Source: Paenibacillus sp. USDA918EY
GTDB lineage: Bacteria; Bacillota; Bacilli; Paenibacillales; Paenibacillaceae
Direction: 5' to 3'
Assembly (NCBI RefSeq): GCF_009870825.1
Contig: NZ_WTWY01000004.1
Span: forward strand, 248,001-312,000
Length of the DNA stretch: 64,000 bases
The notes beneath the pieces are model-generated. The model was not told the origin of the DNA, did not search any database, and saw only the letters and a program-made list of their open reading frames with translations. Position 1 is the first letter of the stretch. Each line of letters begins with the position of its first letter. The position numbers were made by a program, and so were the translations under genes. Below, in pieces: positions 1-8,562 of the stretch.

Positions 1-43
1 GGTTTTGCGTAACCTTTTCGCTCAGGAAAGTGGACAAGTTTCA

Positions 44-52
44 TGCTATAAT
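44..52 (+). promoter_or_regulatory. Extended -10 promoter for the first operon
   Basis: TATAAT lies at 47-52 and is preceded by TG plus one base, which makes an extended -10 element. No good -35 box sits 17 bases upstream. It is placed 34 bases before the first start codon and would drive the small membrane protein and ferredoxin genes that follow. Confidence 0.6.
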
Positions 53-85
53 ACGTCTATATACACAGAATGGAGAGTTTAGCCT

Positions 86-265
86 ATGGATCCGATGACA
101 AAAATGTGGGTTTCCCTGATCGCCATCCTGGTCATGGGGTTGTCCGTGTTTTTAATTACGTTCGCCCGCACGAAAACAACGGGCGTTCTTCGCGGCGCGT
201 TATCCTTTGTGGCGTTTATCGTGATGGTGGTCGGATTTCTCGGGGGAATGGCGGCGTTGATGTGA
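86..265 (+). CDS. yphE: Small membrane protein, YphE-like (DUF2768)
   Basis: This 59-residue protein has two hydrophobic segments, about residues 8-26 and 38-58, separated by a short basic loop with RTKTTG. That is the layout of the DUF2768 family represented by B. subtilis YphE, which also sits just upstream of yphF and spoIVA. The start is ATG at 86 with GGAG at 72-75. The stop overlaps the next gene's ATG in a TGATG junction, so the two are translationally coupled. The function of the family is unknown. The assignment rests on size, topology, the KMWVSLI segment and synteny. Confidence 0.75.
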   Translation: MDPMTKMWVSLIAILVMGLSVFLITFARTKTTGVLRGALSFVAFIVMVVGFLGGMAALM

Positions 266-645
266 TGAACCCGTTCCGTAAGCTTTTTGGCAAAAAAAAA
301 CCGGCTGCCGAAGCCGTTGAAACGATGGAACGGTCCGCGCCCGGGGAAGCCACCATGCTGCTGAAAGGAAGAACGATCGAAAAAACGGTCGTGCCCGAAC
401 CCGGAAAAACCATTTTGCAGCACGCGAAAGATCATGAAATCGATTGGCAGCACATGTGCCGCCGCGGAACTTGCGCACGCTGCAGATGCCAAGTCATTGA
501 AGGCGCGGAGCTGTTGGAAGAGCCGACGGAAGCCGAGCTTCGCCGTCTCGACCCTGAAGAATTCGACGAAGGCTTCCGGCTCGGATGCCAGGCGGTCGTG
601 AAGGAGCAGGGAAAAATCGTCGCGCGGAACAAAACCTATTTTTAG
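265..645 (+). CDS. 2Fe-2S ferredoxin, plant-type cysteine spacing
   Basis: This 126-residue protein has a lysine-rich N-terminal extension of about 30 residues followed by a ferredoxin fold. Cys65, Cys70 and Cys73 form CX4CX2C and Cys108 is the distal ligand, the pattern of plant-type [2Fe-2S] ferredoxins. Cys75 is an extra cysteine. It should be a soluble one-electron carrier in the cytoplasm; its partner is not identified. It is coupled to the upstream DUF2768 gene by a TGATG overlap. A second ferredoxin with different spacing lies at 1298-1654. Confidence 0.85.
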   Translation: MNPFRKLFGKKKPAAEAVETMERSAPGEATMLLKGRTIEKTVVPEPGKTILQHAKDHEIDWQHMCRRGTCARCRCQVIEGAELLEEPTEAELRRLDPEEFDEGFRLGCQAVVKEQGKIVARNKTYF

Positions 646-672
646 ACGGATGGTTGGATAGGAGTGTGGGAC

Positions 673-1308
673 ATGCAGATTTCATCCGAACTAAAACATG
701 CGCTGCAGCGGGTGTGCGACAGGCTTGGGCAAGCCGGGAATTGCTGGCTGGTCGGCGGGAGCTGCGGGCTTCTGCTTCAGGGAGTGCGTCTTGGCGCCAT
801 GCCTCGCGACGTCGATGTATATGCGGACGATGTCCATGTGAATGCGCTGCACGGCCTGATAAAAGATCTTGCCGTAGACGAGCCCGAAGTAAGCGAAACG
901 GATACATATCATTCCACCCTCAGCCATTATAAGCTGGACGGTTACGTGATGGAACTGGTCGGCAGCTTTAAGGTTCGCGCGATGGGGAGCCGGTATGAGG
1001 TTTTGGTGGACAAGCTTCTGCTCAAGGAAGCGAGAATGGTTATGATTGGGGACGTTCGTGTCCCTTTGATGCCGCTTGGGCATGAACTGGTGTTTAACGT
1101 GCTCAGGGAAAGGCCGGACCGTTACGAGGCCATTGCGGCAGCGATGAGGACGGATCTAGGGGAGCATGTGCCGCTCCTGAAGCGCATATCCGAGACATGC
1201 CGTTTGTCGGAAGCCCATGCGGCTTTCATCGACGGCCTGCTTGGATTAAACGGGGAAGACCGTCTGTTTCGGAACAAGCGAGAGGAGCAGGGCGGGGATG
1301 AAACATGA
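673..1308 (+). CDS. Nucleotidyltransferase-like protein of unknown role
   Basis: The 211-residue product has GGS at residues 28-30 and DVD at 46-48, separated by a stretch that could form the connecting helix. This resembles the GS...DxD core of minimal nucleotidyltransferase folds. The DVD sits in RDVDVYA, as in AbiEii-type or aminoglycoside-type nucleotidyltransferases. A second acidic residue after the following strand is not obvious, so activity is uncertain. ATG at 673 is preferred because AGGAG at 660-664 lies 8 bases upstream; an upstream GTG at 664 overlaps that site. Its end overlaps the next ferredoxin gene by 11 bases. Substrate and role are unknown. Confidence 0.6.
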   Translation: MQISSELKHALQRVCDRLGQAGNCWLVGGSCGLLLQGVRLGAMPRDVDVYADDVHVNALHGLIKDLAVDEPEVSETDTYHSTLSHYKLDGYVMELVGSFKVRAMGSRYEVLVDKLLLKEARMVMIGDVRVPLMPLGHELVFNVLRERPDRYEAIAAAMRTDLGEHVPLLKRISETCRLSEAHAAFIDGLLGLNGEDRLFRNKREEQGGDET

Positions 1309-1654
1309 AATCACGTTTCGGCCGTCAGGCAAAAAAGCGGAGGTAAGCCGCGGCACGACGGTGCTCGCCGCCTCCTTCCGGGCCGGCGTCCACATTCCGA
1401 CGCGCTGCGGAGGCAAGATGGGCTGTCTCATGTGCAAGATCGAAGTGGACGAAGCGGCCAAGGCGCAGCTGTCGCCTCCGTCGGAGCAGGAACAGCGGAA
1501 GCTGGGTTCGCTTGTCCACCAAGGCGTACGGCTTGCCTGCCAATCGAAAATCGAAGGGACGGTTGCCGTTACGATACCTGAAGATAAGCTTAAGGCCGCG
1601 ATCCGGAAACAGCTGGAGGCCGCCAGGCGGCAGGATCGGGACGACCTCTGGTGA
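1298..1654 (+). CDS. 2Fe-2S ferredoxin, CX5CX2C type
   Basis: The 118-residue product has Cys37, Cys43 and Cys46 (CX5CX2C) and Cys81 as distal ligand, the spacing typical of adrenodoxin/vertebrate-type [2Fe-2S] ferredoxins rather than the plant type encoded 650 bases upstream. The C-terminal 20 residues are basic. It overlaps the nucleotidyltransferase-like gene by 11 bases, so they are probably co-translated. Its redox partner cannot be read from the sequence. A short-spaced lipoprotein gene follows. Confidence 0.85.
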   Translation: MKHEITFRPSGKKAEVSRGTTVLAASFRAGVHIPTRCGGKMGCLMCKIEVDEAAKAQLSPPSEQEQRKLGSLVHQGVRLACQSKIEGTVAVTIPEDKLKAAIRKQLEAARRQDRDDLW

Positions 1655-1699
1655 AGACCGCCCGAACTTCATATTTATTTGATACAAAGGATGATGTAT

Positions 1700-2467
1700 G
1701 TGACTCAGGCTTTTTTCGCAAGACGTTCCGGAGCTCTCCGGAAAGCCGCGGCGGCCGTGATGGCGGTTCTGCTTGCGGTCAGCTTGTCCGGATGTTTGTA
1801 CCCGGACGAGAAGAAAAACGAAAACAGGGTATCTTACCGCGAAAGCGTGAAACGAATCCAGTCGGCCATTGAAGATTACCAAAAGGACAAAAGCCTTTTG
1901 CCGATCTTGAACGCGGATCAAGACACGCCGAAATACGAAAAATTCCGCATCGATCTCGATAAGCTGCAAAAAGAGGGTTACATCGACGAAATTCCGTCCA
2001 CGGCATTCGAGAAAGGCGGCAGCGCCTACTTCCTCATCCAGGACGAGGAAACGAAACCGACGGTCAAAGTGATGGATTTGATCACGGTGCAAAAGGTGAA
2101 CGACGTGCAGCGCCTCGTCAACCAATACAAGATGGCCCATGACGGGCAGCTCCCTGCCGGCGATGAAGTATACCCGGGGGTTCATGCGGTCGACCCTGCG
2201 CTGGCAGGCATGAAGGACATCGGCCTTAAAAGCGTGTACTCGGGACAGGACGTCAATTTCCTCCTGGATCAGGCAGGCACGGTATACGCCGACTATGCCT
2301 TCGATATCATGCAGCTGATCGATAAACAGGGCTTGAAGCCGTCGAAAGAGGAAGATTTGCGGGAAGAGCTGGTGAAAGCCTCGGAATACGTGCCCGTCAA
2401 ATCGCTGCCTTACCGGTGGTCCGGCGACGCGCCGGTGGCGGTCGCGCCCGGATCTGCCGCCGAATAA
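1700..2467 (+). CDS. yphF: Lipoprotein, YphF-like
   Basis: The product of about 255 residues begins with a basic stretch and a hydrophobic segment ending in a lipobox (LSGC), so it should be a lipid-anchored extracytoplasmic protein. The mature part is charged and rich in short helices, with no catalytic motif that I recognise. Its place directly before spoIVA and its size match B. subtilis YphF. GTG at 1700 is chosen because AAAGG at 1686-1690 lies 9 bases upstream; ATG codons at 1691 and 1694 and a TTG at 1679 are also possible. Function is unknown. Confidence 0.75.
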   Translation: MTQAFFARRSGALRKAAAAVMAVLLAVSLSGCLYPDEKKNENRVSYRESVKRIQSAIEDYQKDKSLLPILNADQDTPKYEKFRIDLDKLQKEGYIDEIPSTAFEKGGSAYFLIQDEETKPTVKVMDLITVQKVNDVQRLVNQYKMAHDGQLPAGDEVYPGVHAVDPALAGMKDIGLKSVYSGQDVNFLLDQAGTVYADYAFDIMQLIDKQGLKPSKEEDLREELVKASEYVPVKSLPYRWSGDAPVAVAPGSAAE

Positions 2468-2485
2468 TCCCTACAGATTCATATA

Positions 2486-2533
2486 AGCCGTTCTTTCAAG
2501 CGATGCCGCTTGCAAAGGGCGGCTTTTGTTTTT
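2486..2533 (+). terminator. Strong intrinsic terminator after yphF
   Basis: A long hairpin runs from AGCCG at 2486 to CGGCT ending at 2524. It has an inner perfect stem (CAAGCG/CGCTTG) and a T-rich tail at 2524-2533. It closes the first operon. Confidence 0.85.
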
Positions 2534-2730
2534 AAGAGACGCTAAAAGGAGATCATCTGTACGTTTTAGCAAAAAAATTACATAGACGGACGACAAGGCG
2601 CATATAACTGAGAAGGATGGCGGGGCCGGCAAAGCTTTGGATCTATGGAATGGGCGAAAGGAGCGGCGCATCCGGCTTAAAAAGGGCTCCGGAAGCCTCT
2701 CTATAGGTTGAGAGATTTTGCAAAATACCC
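2534..2730. other. Non-coding stretch between yphF and the spoIVA promoter
   Basis: I see no convincing gene here. A 29-codon open frame starting at about 2618 has GAGAAGG directly abutting its ATG, too close to act as a ribosome site, so I do not call it. Confidence 0.4.
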
Positions 2731-2760
2731 GTCATATTGTTTTTCATAGGTACATAATAT
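2731..2760 (+). promoter_or_regulatory. Sigma-E-type promoter for spoIVA
   Basis: GTCATATT at 2731-2738 matches the sigma-E -35 consensus. It is followed after 14 bases by CATAATAT at 2753-2760, which resembles the sigma-E -10 consensus CATACAnT. spoIVA is a sigma-E gene in B. subtilis, so the match fits. It leaves a leader of about 185 bases before the start codon. Confidence 0.7.
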
Positions 2761-2950
2761 GATACTAGTCCAAATGCCTAAAGCGAGTATCGCCGCTTTG
2801 CCGTTCCCATCCGATTCCGACCCCGGCGGCGGACTACTGACGACATTGTAAGGCTCCATTCCGTTGCAATGGCTCGAGGCTTCAGATGGAACACGAAGCG
2901 GGATGCTCTTAAGCATTTTTCCTTCGGAGTAAATGAGGAGGGGATCTCTT

Positions 2951-4429
2951 TTGGAAAAAGTGGACATTTTTAAAGACATTGCCGAACGCACCGGCGGGGA
3001 TATTTACCTGGGTGTGGTCGGCGCGGTCCGGACAGGAAAATCGACGTTCATCAAGCGGTTCATGGAAACCATCGTGCTTCCGAACATCGCAAGCGAAGCC
3101 GACCGGGCCAGAGCCGTGGATGAGCTGCCGCAAAGCGCGGCCGGCAAAACGATCATGACGACCGAACCGAAGTTCGTGCCCAACAATGCGGTACAAATCA
3201 AGGTAACCGAGGGTCTGGAGGTTAATGTCCGTCTCGTGGACTGCGTTGGATACGCGGTGGAAGGGGCGAAAGGATACGAGGATGAAAACGGTCCGCGCAT
3301 GATCTCCACCCCTTGGTTCGAGGAACCGATTCCGTTTCAGGAAGCCGCCGAGATCGGAACGCGCAAAGTCATTCAAGAGCATTCGACGCTGGGTGTCGTG
3401 GTCACGACCGACGGGACCATTGCCGAAATCCCCCGCAGTTCCTACGTGGAGGCCGAAGAACGCGTCATCGCCGAACTGAAGGAGGTAGGCAAGCCGTTTG
3501 TGCTTGTCATCAACTCGACCCGTCCGCGCAGCGAAGAAACGCTTCTGCTCAGAAACGAGCTGGCCGAAAAATACGACATTCCGGTCATGGCCCTCAGCGC
3601 CGCAACGATGACGGAAGACGACGTGACGAGCGTCATGCGCGAAGTGCTTTACGAATTCCCTGTTCATGAGGTCAACGTCAACCTCCCGAGCTGGGTGATG
3701 GTGCTTAACGAGAAACACTGGCTCCGGAGCAATTACGAAAATTCCGTCCGCGATACGGTCAAGGATATCCGCCGTCTGCGCGACGTGGATCGCGTCGTGA
3801 CCCAGTTCATGGATTACGAGTTCATCCAGCGGGCGGCGCTCAGCGGGATGAACATGGGGCAGGGCGTGGCGGAAATCGACCTGTTCGCGCCGGACGAATT
3901 GTACGACCAAATCCTGATGGAAGTGGTCGGCGTCGAAATCCGCGGCAAGGACCATCTGCTGCAGCTGATGCAGGAGTTCTCCCATGCCAAACGCGAATAC
4001 GACCGTTTTGCGGAAGCGCTTGAAATGGTGAAGACGACCGGCTACGGCATCGCTGCGCCTTCCCTCGCGGAAATGTCCTTGGATGAGCCGGAGCTTATCC
4101 GCCAAGGAACGAGGTTCGGCGTCCGCTTGAAGGCAACGGCGCCTTCGATTCACATGATCCGGGTAGACGTCGAGTCCGAATTCTCCCCGATCATCGGCAC
4201 CGAAAAGCAAAGCGAGGAGCTTGTCCGCTACCTCATTCAGGATTTCGAAAACGATCCGATCAAAATTTGGGATTCCGACATCTTCGGGCGTTCCCTGCAC
4301 TCGATCGTACGGGAAGGCATCCAGGGCAAAATCGCCATGATGCCGGACAATGCGAGATACAAGCTGCAGGAAACGCTCGGCAGAATCATCAACGAAGGAT
4401 CGGGTGGTCTGATTGCCATCATCCTATAA
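2951..4429 (+). CDS. spoIVA: Stage IV sporulation protein A, spore coat ATPase
   Basis: The 492-residue protein has the same length as B. subtilis SpoIVA and begins MEKVDIFKDIAERTGG as that family does. SpoIVA is made in the mother cell, binds and hydrolyses ATP, and polymerises around the forespore as the basement layer of the coat. Walker A is GAVRTGKST at residues 24-32. The C-terminus ends in a hydrophobic LIAIIL, the region that contacts the SpoVM-bearing membrane. The start is TTG at 2951, set by GGAGGGG at 2937-2943 seven bases upstream. A sigma-E-type promoter lies at 2731-2760 and a terminator follows, so the gene is probably monocistronic. Confidence 0.97.
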   Translation: MEKVDIFKDIAERTGGDIYLGVVGAVRTGKSTFIKRFMETIVLPNIASEADRARAVDELPQSAAGKTIMTTEPKFVPNNAVQIKVTEGLEVNVRLVDCVGYAVEGAKGYEDENGPRMISTPWFEEPIPFQEAAEIGTRKVIQEHSTLGVVVTTDGTIAEIPRSSYVEAEERVIAELKEVGKPFVLVINSTRPRSEETLLLRNELAEKYDIPVMALSAATMTEDDVTSVMREVLYEFPVHEVNVNLPSWVMVLNEKHWLRSNYENSVRDTVKDIRRLRDVDRVVTQFMDYEFIQRAALSGMNMGQGVAEIDLFAPDELYDQILMEVVGVEIRGKDHLLQLMQEFSHAKREYDRFAEALEMVKTTGYGIAAPSLAEMSLDEPELIRQGTRFGVRLKATAPSIHMIRVDVESEFSPIIGTEKQSEELVRYLIQDFENDPIKIWDSDIFGRSLHSIVREGIQGKIAMMPDNARYKLQETLGRIINEGSGGLIAIIL

Positions 4430-4450
4430 CGATGCATACGAAAAAACGAA

Positions 4451-4489
4451 AAAGCCTGCAGGCGGAACGATCCGCCTGCGGGCTTTTTT
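4451..4489 (+). terminator. Terminator after spoIVA
   Basis: A 13-bp GC-rich stem (GCCTGCAGGCGGA with TCCGCCTGCGGGC) and an ACGA loop are followed by TTTTTT. Confidence 0.9.
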
Positions 4490-4664
4490 CGATGGAAAAC
4501 ACTTTATGCGCAGCTTTTTCACGATCTCTATTCGGCGTACGCAAGCAACTTGGACAACCTTTCGGCCAGAGTCTGGTTAATATCGATTTTAGCGCTGCAC
4601 CTGGGAAAGAAAACGGCATAAAGTCGAATTTTGCAAAAAAATGACGCAAATAACTAAAAACCTA

Positions 4665-4693
4665 TTTACATACTTGGAATTAGGCCTTATATT
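4665..4693 (+). promoter_or_regulatory. Sigma-A promoter for the ABC importer operon
   Basis: TTTACA at 4665-4670 and TATATT at 4688-4693 are 17 bases apart. No cre-type operator was seen near it. The rest of 4490-4740 shows no gene. Confidence 0.7.
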
Positions 4694-4740
4694 AGTGTAT
4701 AACATTTTCACATTGCACAGAGTTGAAGGGGGAAGAATCC

Positions 4741-5814
4741 ATGCGATTCGGTAAAAAAAGAAAAGCGGCGCTGCTCTCATTATTCTTGGTTTTGGCGATG
4801 CTGACAAGCGCCTGCGGACAAAAAAACGCGTCTTCGGTCGGCGGCGAAGCGGACGCCGCAGGCTCCGGCGGCAAACCGCTGGCGGGCAAGCGGGTGGCGT
4901 TGATCATGGAATTTAATACCGGCACGTTTTCGCAGCAATACGTGCAGGGCGTCACCGAGGAAGTCGAAAAATTCGGCGGAAAATTGACGAAATTTGTCGC
5001 GAATAACGACAAGGCCAAGATGGCTTCCTTGCTTGATTCCGCCATTACCCAGCGCTTTGATTTGATTTTGACGGACCACGGCGACCAGCTTCTGCAGCCG
5101 GGCGTTCAAAAGGCCGTGTCCCAAAACATTCCCGTGGTCGTATTCGATGCCGACGTGCATGTGGCAGGCGCCACGACATTGTCCCAGGACGACCAGAAAA
5201 TGGCCGAGCTGACGCTGGAACAAATGAAAAAAGACATCGGAGGCAAAGGCAATATCGTGAAGGTTTGGGTTGCGGGTTTTGCCCCGATGGAACGCCGTCA
5301 GGTGGCCTACGGCAAATTCATGAAAGAAAATCCGGACATCAAGGAAATTGCGACGTTCGGAACGGCCCAAAATCCGGCGCTTGATACGCAAACGCAAATG
5401 GAAGCCATCCTGAAACAGTATCCGAAAGGCCAGATTTCGGCCGTGTGGACGGCATGGGACGAGTTCGCCAAAGGCGCGGCCCGGGCGATTCAACAAGCCG
5501 GACGCGACGAAATCAAAGTATACGGCATCGATATGAGCGACGAGGATCTGCAAATGATCCAGGATCCGAAAAATCCTTGGGTGGCTTCGGCCGCGGTCGA
5601 TCCGAAAGACATCGGACGCATCCAGGTGAGATACGGTTACCAAAAGCTGCACGGCGACAAAACGGAGGATGCCGTGGTGCTGCAGCCGGTATACGTCTCC
5701 CGGGACGCGCTGCCTAAAGAGCAAATTTCGACGACGGAGCTTTCCAAGTACGTAAAGGGCTGGGGCGAAAGCAAACAGGGCCTTGCGGACTGGATGGAGG
5801 AATACGGCAAGTAA
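4741..5814 (+). CDS. Sugar ABC transporter substrate-binding lipoprotein
   Basis: The 357-residue protein has a lysine-rich N-terminus, a hydrophobic core and a lipobox LTSAC with Cys25 as the lipidated residue. The mature part resembles the RbsB/periplasmic-binding type 1 fold, with GKRVALIMEFNTG near the start and the hinge-like segments FDLILTDHG and IPVVVFDAD. It should capture a sugar or sugar-like ligand outside the membrane for the ATPase and permease encoded next. The ligand cannot be named. ATG at 4741 follows AAGGGGGAAG. A hairpin after the stop may raise its mRNA level over the downstream genes. The cluster is absent from the corresponding B. subtilis locus. Confidence 0.9.
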   Translation: MRFGKKRKAALLSLFLVLAMLTSACGQKNASSVGGEADAAGSGGKPLAGKRVALIMEFNTGTFSQQYVQGVTEEVEKFGGKLTKFVANNDKAKMASLLDSAITQRFDLILTDHGDQLLQPGVQKAVSQNIPVVVFDADVHVAGATTLSQDDQKMAELTLEQMKKDIGGKGNIVKVWVAGFAPMERRQVAYGKFMKENPDIKEIATFGTAQNPALDTQTQMEAILKQYPKGQISAVWTAWDEFAKGAARAIQQAGRDEIKVYGIDMSDEDLQMIQDPKNPWVASAAVDPKDIGRIQVRYGYQKLHGDKTEDAVVLQPVYVSRDALPKEQISTTELSKYVKGWGESKQGLADWMEEYGK

Positions 5815-5844
5815 TGCCCGGGTGTAAGCCCGGCATCATGCCTA

Positions 5845-5872
5845 AAAGGCCGTGCGATAGGCACGGTCTTTT
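5845..5872 (+). terminator. Intercistronic hairpin within the ABC operon
   Basis: An 11-bp stem (AAAGGCCGTGC with GCACGGTCTTT) and a short loop end in a T-rich stretch. It sits between the binding-protein and ATPase genes, so it probably acts as a partial terminator or RNA 3' stabiliser. Confidence 0.6.
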
Positions 5873-5899
5873 CAATCTTTTACGAAGGTGGGGCCGCTA

Positions 5900-7417
5900 A
5901 TGACAGCTTCATACCAATTGGAAATGAAAGGGATCACCAAGCGATTCGGCGGCGTGCCTGCCTTGTCGGCGGTGGATTTTACGGTAAGGGGCGGTGAAAT
6001 CCATGCGCTTCTCGGCGCGAACGGCGCGGGAAAAAGCACGCTGATGAAAATCCTCTCCGGAGCTTATCGCGCGGACGGAGGACAAATCGAGGCGGATGGA
6101 GAGGCGCTCCGGATCAACTCCCCCGCCGACGCGAAAAAAAGCGGGATACACTGCGTCTATCAGGAGGTGGACTCGGCCTTGGTCCCGCAGCTGACGGTCG
6201 CGGAAAACGTGATGCTGGACGCGCTTGCCTCCAAGGATTCATCCCTTTGGATCCGGACGCGGGAGCGCGCAAAGCAGGCGAAAAGCGTTCTGTCCCGCCT
6301 TGGGGCGGACATCGATGTGAACCGCAAGGTGGCCGAGCTCAGCTTGGCGCAAAAGCAGATCGTGCTGTTGGCGCGGATCGTTGCCCAGAAGGCGAAAGCG
6401 ATCATATTCGACGAACCGACGGCCCCGCTCAGCGACAGCGAGTGCAAGGCGCTTTTTAAAATCATGCATGAACTGAAATACAGCGGCGTGGCGTGCATCT
6501 TCATTACGCATCGGCTGCCCGAGGTGCTGGAACATGCCGACCGGGTGACGATCATGAGGGACGGGAAGAAGGTGCACTCCGGTCCGACGGACGAAATCAG
6601 CGGCGAAGGCATCATTAACCATATGCTCGGCAAGACGTTCGAGGAGTTTCCGAAGCGTAAAACCGACATTGGCGGGCTTTTGCTCAAAGCGGAGGGGATC
6701 CGCAGAGGGTATAAAGTCCGAGGAGCGGATTTGGAGGTTCGCAGCGGCGAGGTCCTTGCGGTGGTCGGCCTTGTCGGCGCGGGCAAAACGGAGCTCGCCC
6801 GGATTTTGGGAGGCGCGGACAAGCATGAGGAAGGAACGATCGGGCTGCGCGGGAAAAAGCTTGCGTTTCGGCAGCCTGCAGACGCCATCCGGGAAGGCAT
6901 CGTGCTGGTGCCGGAAGAAAGGCGCAAGCAGGGCATATTCATTCACCAATCCGTCGACTTGAACCTTACGCTGCCGGTTTTGGATCAGGTAAGCCGCCTC
7001 GGCTTCATTTCACGCAAAAAGGAAAAGCGGCTAAGCTCGGAAATCTCGCGGTCGCTTGGCGTTAAAGCCGCTTCGGGCGATCAGCTTGCCCTGCATTTAA
7101 GCGGCGGCAACCAGCAGAAGCTGGCCATCGGAAAATGGCTGGAGAGCGGCGCCGAAGTGTTTATTTTCGACGAGCCGACCAAAGGCGTGGATATCGGGGC
7201 GAAAAGCGACATTTTCCGCATCATCGGCGATCTTGCGGCGGCGGGAAAAGGCATTATTTATTTTACATGCGAATTGGCGGAAGGGCTCGGGATCGGCGAC
7301 CGGATCGCGGTCATGGCGGACGGCGCGGTCAGCAAGGTGTTCAAGCGCGGGGAAGCGACGCAGGCCCAGCTCCTGTATTACGCCAGCGGAGGCTTGGAGG
7401 TAAACGATGAAGGATAA
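5900..7417 (+). CDS. Sugar ABC transporter ATP-binding protein, double ATPase (RbsA/MglA type)
   Basis: The 505-residue protein contains two fused nucleotide-binding domains, as in RbsA, MglA and XylG. The first has Walker A GANGAGKST at residues 39-47, signature LSLAQKQ and Walker B IIFDEPT. The second has GLVGAGKTE, LSGGNQQK and VFIFDEPT. It powers import through the permease encoded next. ATG at 5900 follows GAAGGTGGGG at 5884-5893. The end overlaps the permease gene by 11 bases. The degenerate first signature motif is usual for this family. Ligand specificity is unknown. Confidence 0.93.
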   Translation: MTASYQLEMKGITKRFGGVPALSAVDFTVRGGEIHALLGANGAGKSTLMKILSGAYRADGGQIEADGEALRINSPADAKKSGIHCVYQEVDSALVPQLTVAENVMLDALASKDSSLWIRTRERAKQAKSVLSRLGADIDVNRKVAELSLAQKQIVLLARIVAQKAKAIIFDEPTAPLSDSECKALFKIMHELKYSGVACIFITHRLPEVLEHADRVTIMRDGKKVHSGPTDEISGEGIINHMLGKTFEEFPKRKTDIGGLLLKAEGIRRGYKVRGADLEVRSGEVLAVVGLVGAGKTELARILGGADKHEEGTIGLRGKKLAFRQPADAIREGIVLVPEERRKQGIFIHQSVDLNLTLPVLDQVSRLGFISRKKEKRLSSEISRSLGVKAASGDQLALHLSGGNQQKLAIGKWLESGAEVFIFDEPTKGVDIGAKSDIFRIIGDLAAAGKGIIYFTCELAEGLGIGDRIAVMADGAVSKVFKRGEATQAQLLYYASGGLEVNDEG

Positions 7418-8393
7418 ACTATTGCATTACGCGTTCCGGTACGGGGCGGTTGTCGTCATTATCGGGGTCATTGGGTTTTTTTCGTTCCGGCTCCCTTATT
7501 TCTTTACGTACGGGAACTTAAGCGATATTTTGGGTTCGATCACGATCGTGACGTTTGTCGCCATCGGCGTTACCCTTTCGCTTGTCGTCGACGGCTTCGA
7601 CCTGTCGGTCGGCTCAACCGTGTCCCTGACGACCGTGGGGGCGGCTTCGCTGATGATTTGGTACCAGCAGCCGGTTTATGTCGTCATTATCGTGTCGCTG
7701 CTTGCAGGGGCGCTTATCGGCCTGTTGAACGCCTTTCTCATCGTCAAGCTGCGTATTCCGGATCTGCTGGCGACCCTGGCTGTCATGTACATCGTCGGCG
7801 GCATCCACAAAACCTACGCGCAGGGCTACAACATTTACAACCATATGGAGTTTCCCGACGGCACCAAGGCTCCCGGCGAAATGAGCGCCGCATTTTTGCA
7901 GCTGGGGCAGGGAAAATGGTTTGGCATCCCGATCTCGGCCGTTCTGCTCATCATCGCGGTCGCCGCGGTCCATATTTTTCTGACGCGAACAAAATACGGC
8001 AGGCAAATGTACGTCACCGGCGGCAACGAGGAGGCTGCGCGCCTGTCCGGAATCAAGGTGAAAAAGGTACGCACGCTGGCCTACGTCGCTTCGGGCATTT
8101 TTGCGGCCATCGGCGGCATTTTGTACGCCTCCCGGGTCGGCTCGGGCCAGATCGATGCGGGTTCGCCGCTGTTGATGGAGTCGGTTGCGGCCGTTTTTGT
8201 CGGCTTCTCCGTCTTCGGGGCGGGAAAACCGAACGTGATCGGAACGTTTATCGGCTCCGTGCTGATCGGCGTGCTCGTCAACGGCCTGACGATGATGAAC
8301 ATGCAATATTTTACGCACGACATCATCAAAGGAACGGTGCTGGTGCTCGCGCTGGCCGTTACTTTTTACGTTTTGAACCGATCCAAAGCTTAA
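7407..8393 (+). CDS. Sugar ABC transporter permease (RbsC type)
   Basis: The 328-residue, strongly hydrophobic protein has 8-10 predicted membrane segments and the branched-chain/ribose permease signatures VDGFDLSVGS near residue 68 and GGxILYASRVGSGQ near residue 238. It forms the channel for the binding protein and double ATPase encoded upstream. GGAGG at 7396-7400 lies inside the ATPase gene and sets ATG 7407, so the two are translationally coupled. No regulator gene accompanies the operon. Confidence 0.92.
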   Translation: MKDKLLHYAFRYGAVVVIIGVIGFFSFRLPYFFTYGNLSDILGSITIVTFVAIGVTLSLVVDGFDLSVGSTVSLTTVGAASLMIWYQQPVYVVIIVSLLAGALIGLLNAFLIVKLRIPDLLATLAVMYIVGGIHKTYAQGYNIYNHMEFPDGTKAPGEMSAAFLQLGQGKWFGIPISAVLLIIAVAAVHIFLTRTKYGRQMYVTGGNEEAARLSGIKVKKVRTLAYVASGIFAAIGGILYASRVGSGQIDAGSPLLMESVAAVFVGFSVFGAGKPNVIGTFIGSVLIGVLVNGLTMMNMQYFTHDIIKGTVLVLALAVTFYVLNRSKA

Positions 8394-8398
8394 AACTC

Positions 8399-8427
8399 TT
8401 GAAATTATAATGGCGCTGTATTACTAT
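8399..8427 (+). promoter_or_regulatory. Sigma-A promoter for hbs
   Basis: TTGAAA at 8399-8404 and TACTAT at 8422-8427 are separated by 17 bases, just after the permease stop codon. It leaves a leader of about 130 bases. Confidence 0.65.
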
Positions 8428-8562
8428 AAGTTTGTCCGCGCCTGCGGCTGTACTGGCTTTACGGCGATTCTATCTGTAAAAGAAGCAGATGAACGTATAT
8501 TTTGCTGCAAAACGGAAAGAGTGAGTAACAACCGATTCAGACCTTTGGGGAGGTGAATAACA

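Noticed and set aside
2618..2707. A small gene of 29 codons upstream of the spoIVA promoter
   Set aside because: The GAGAAGG directly abuts the ATG with no spacer, and the frame crosses a region with no other coding signal.
2909..4300. A 463-codon open frame antisense to spoIVA
   Set aside because: It is a shadow of the spoIVA codon pattern: no ribosome site, unusual amino acid make-up, and no similarity to a known family. The + strand gene is certain.
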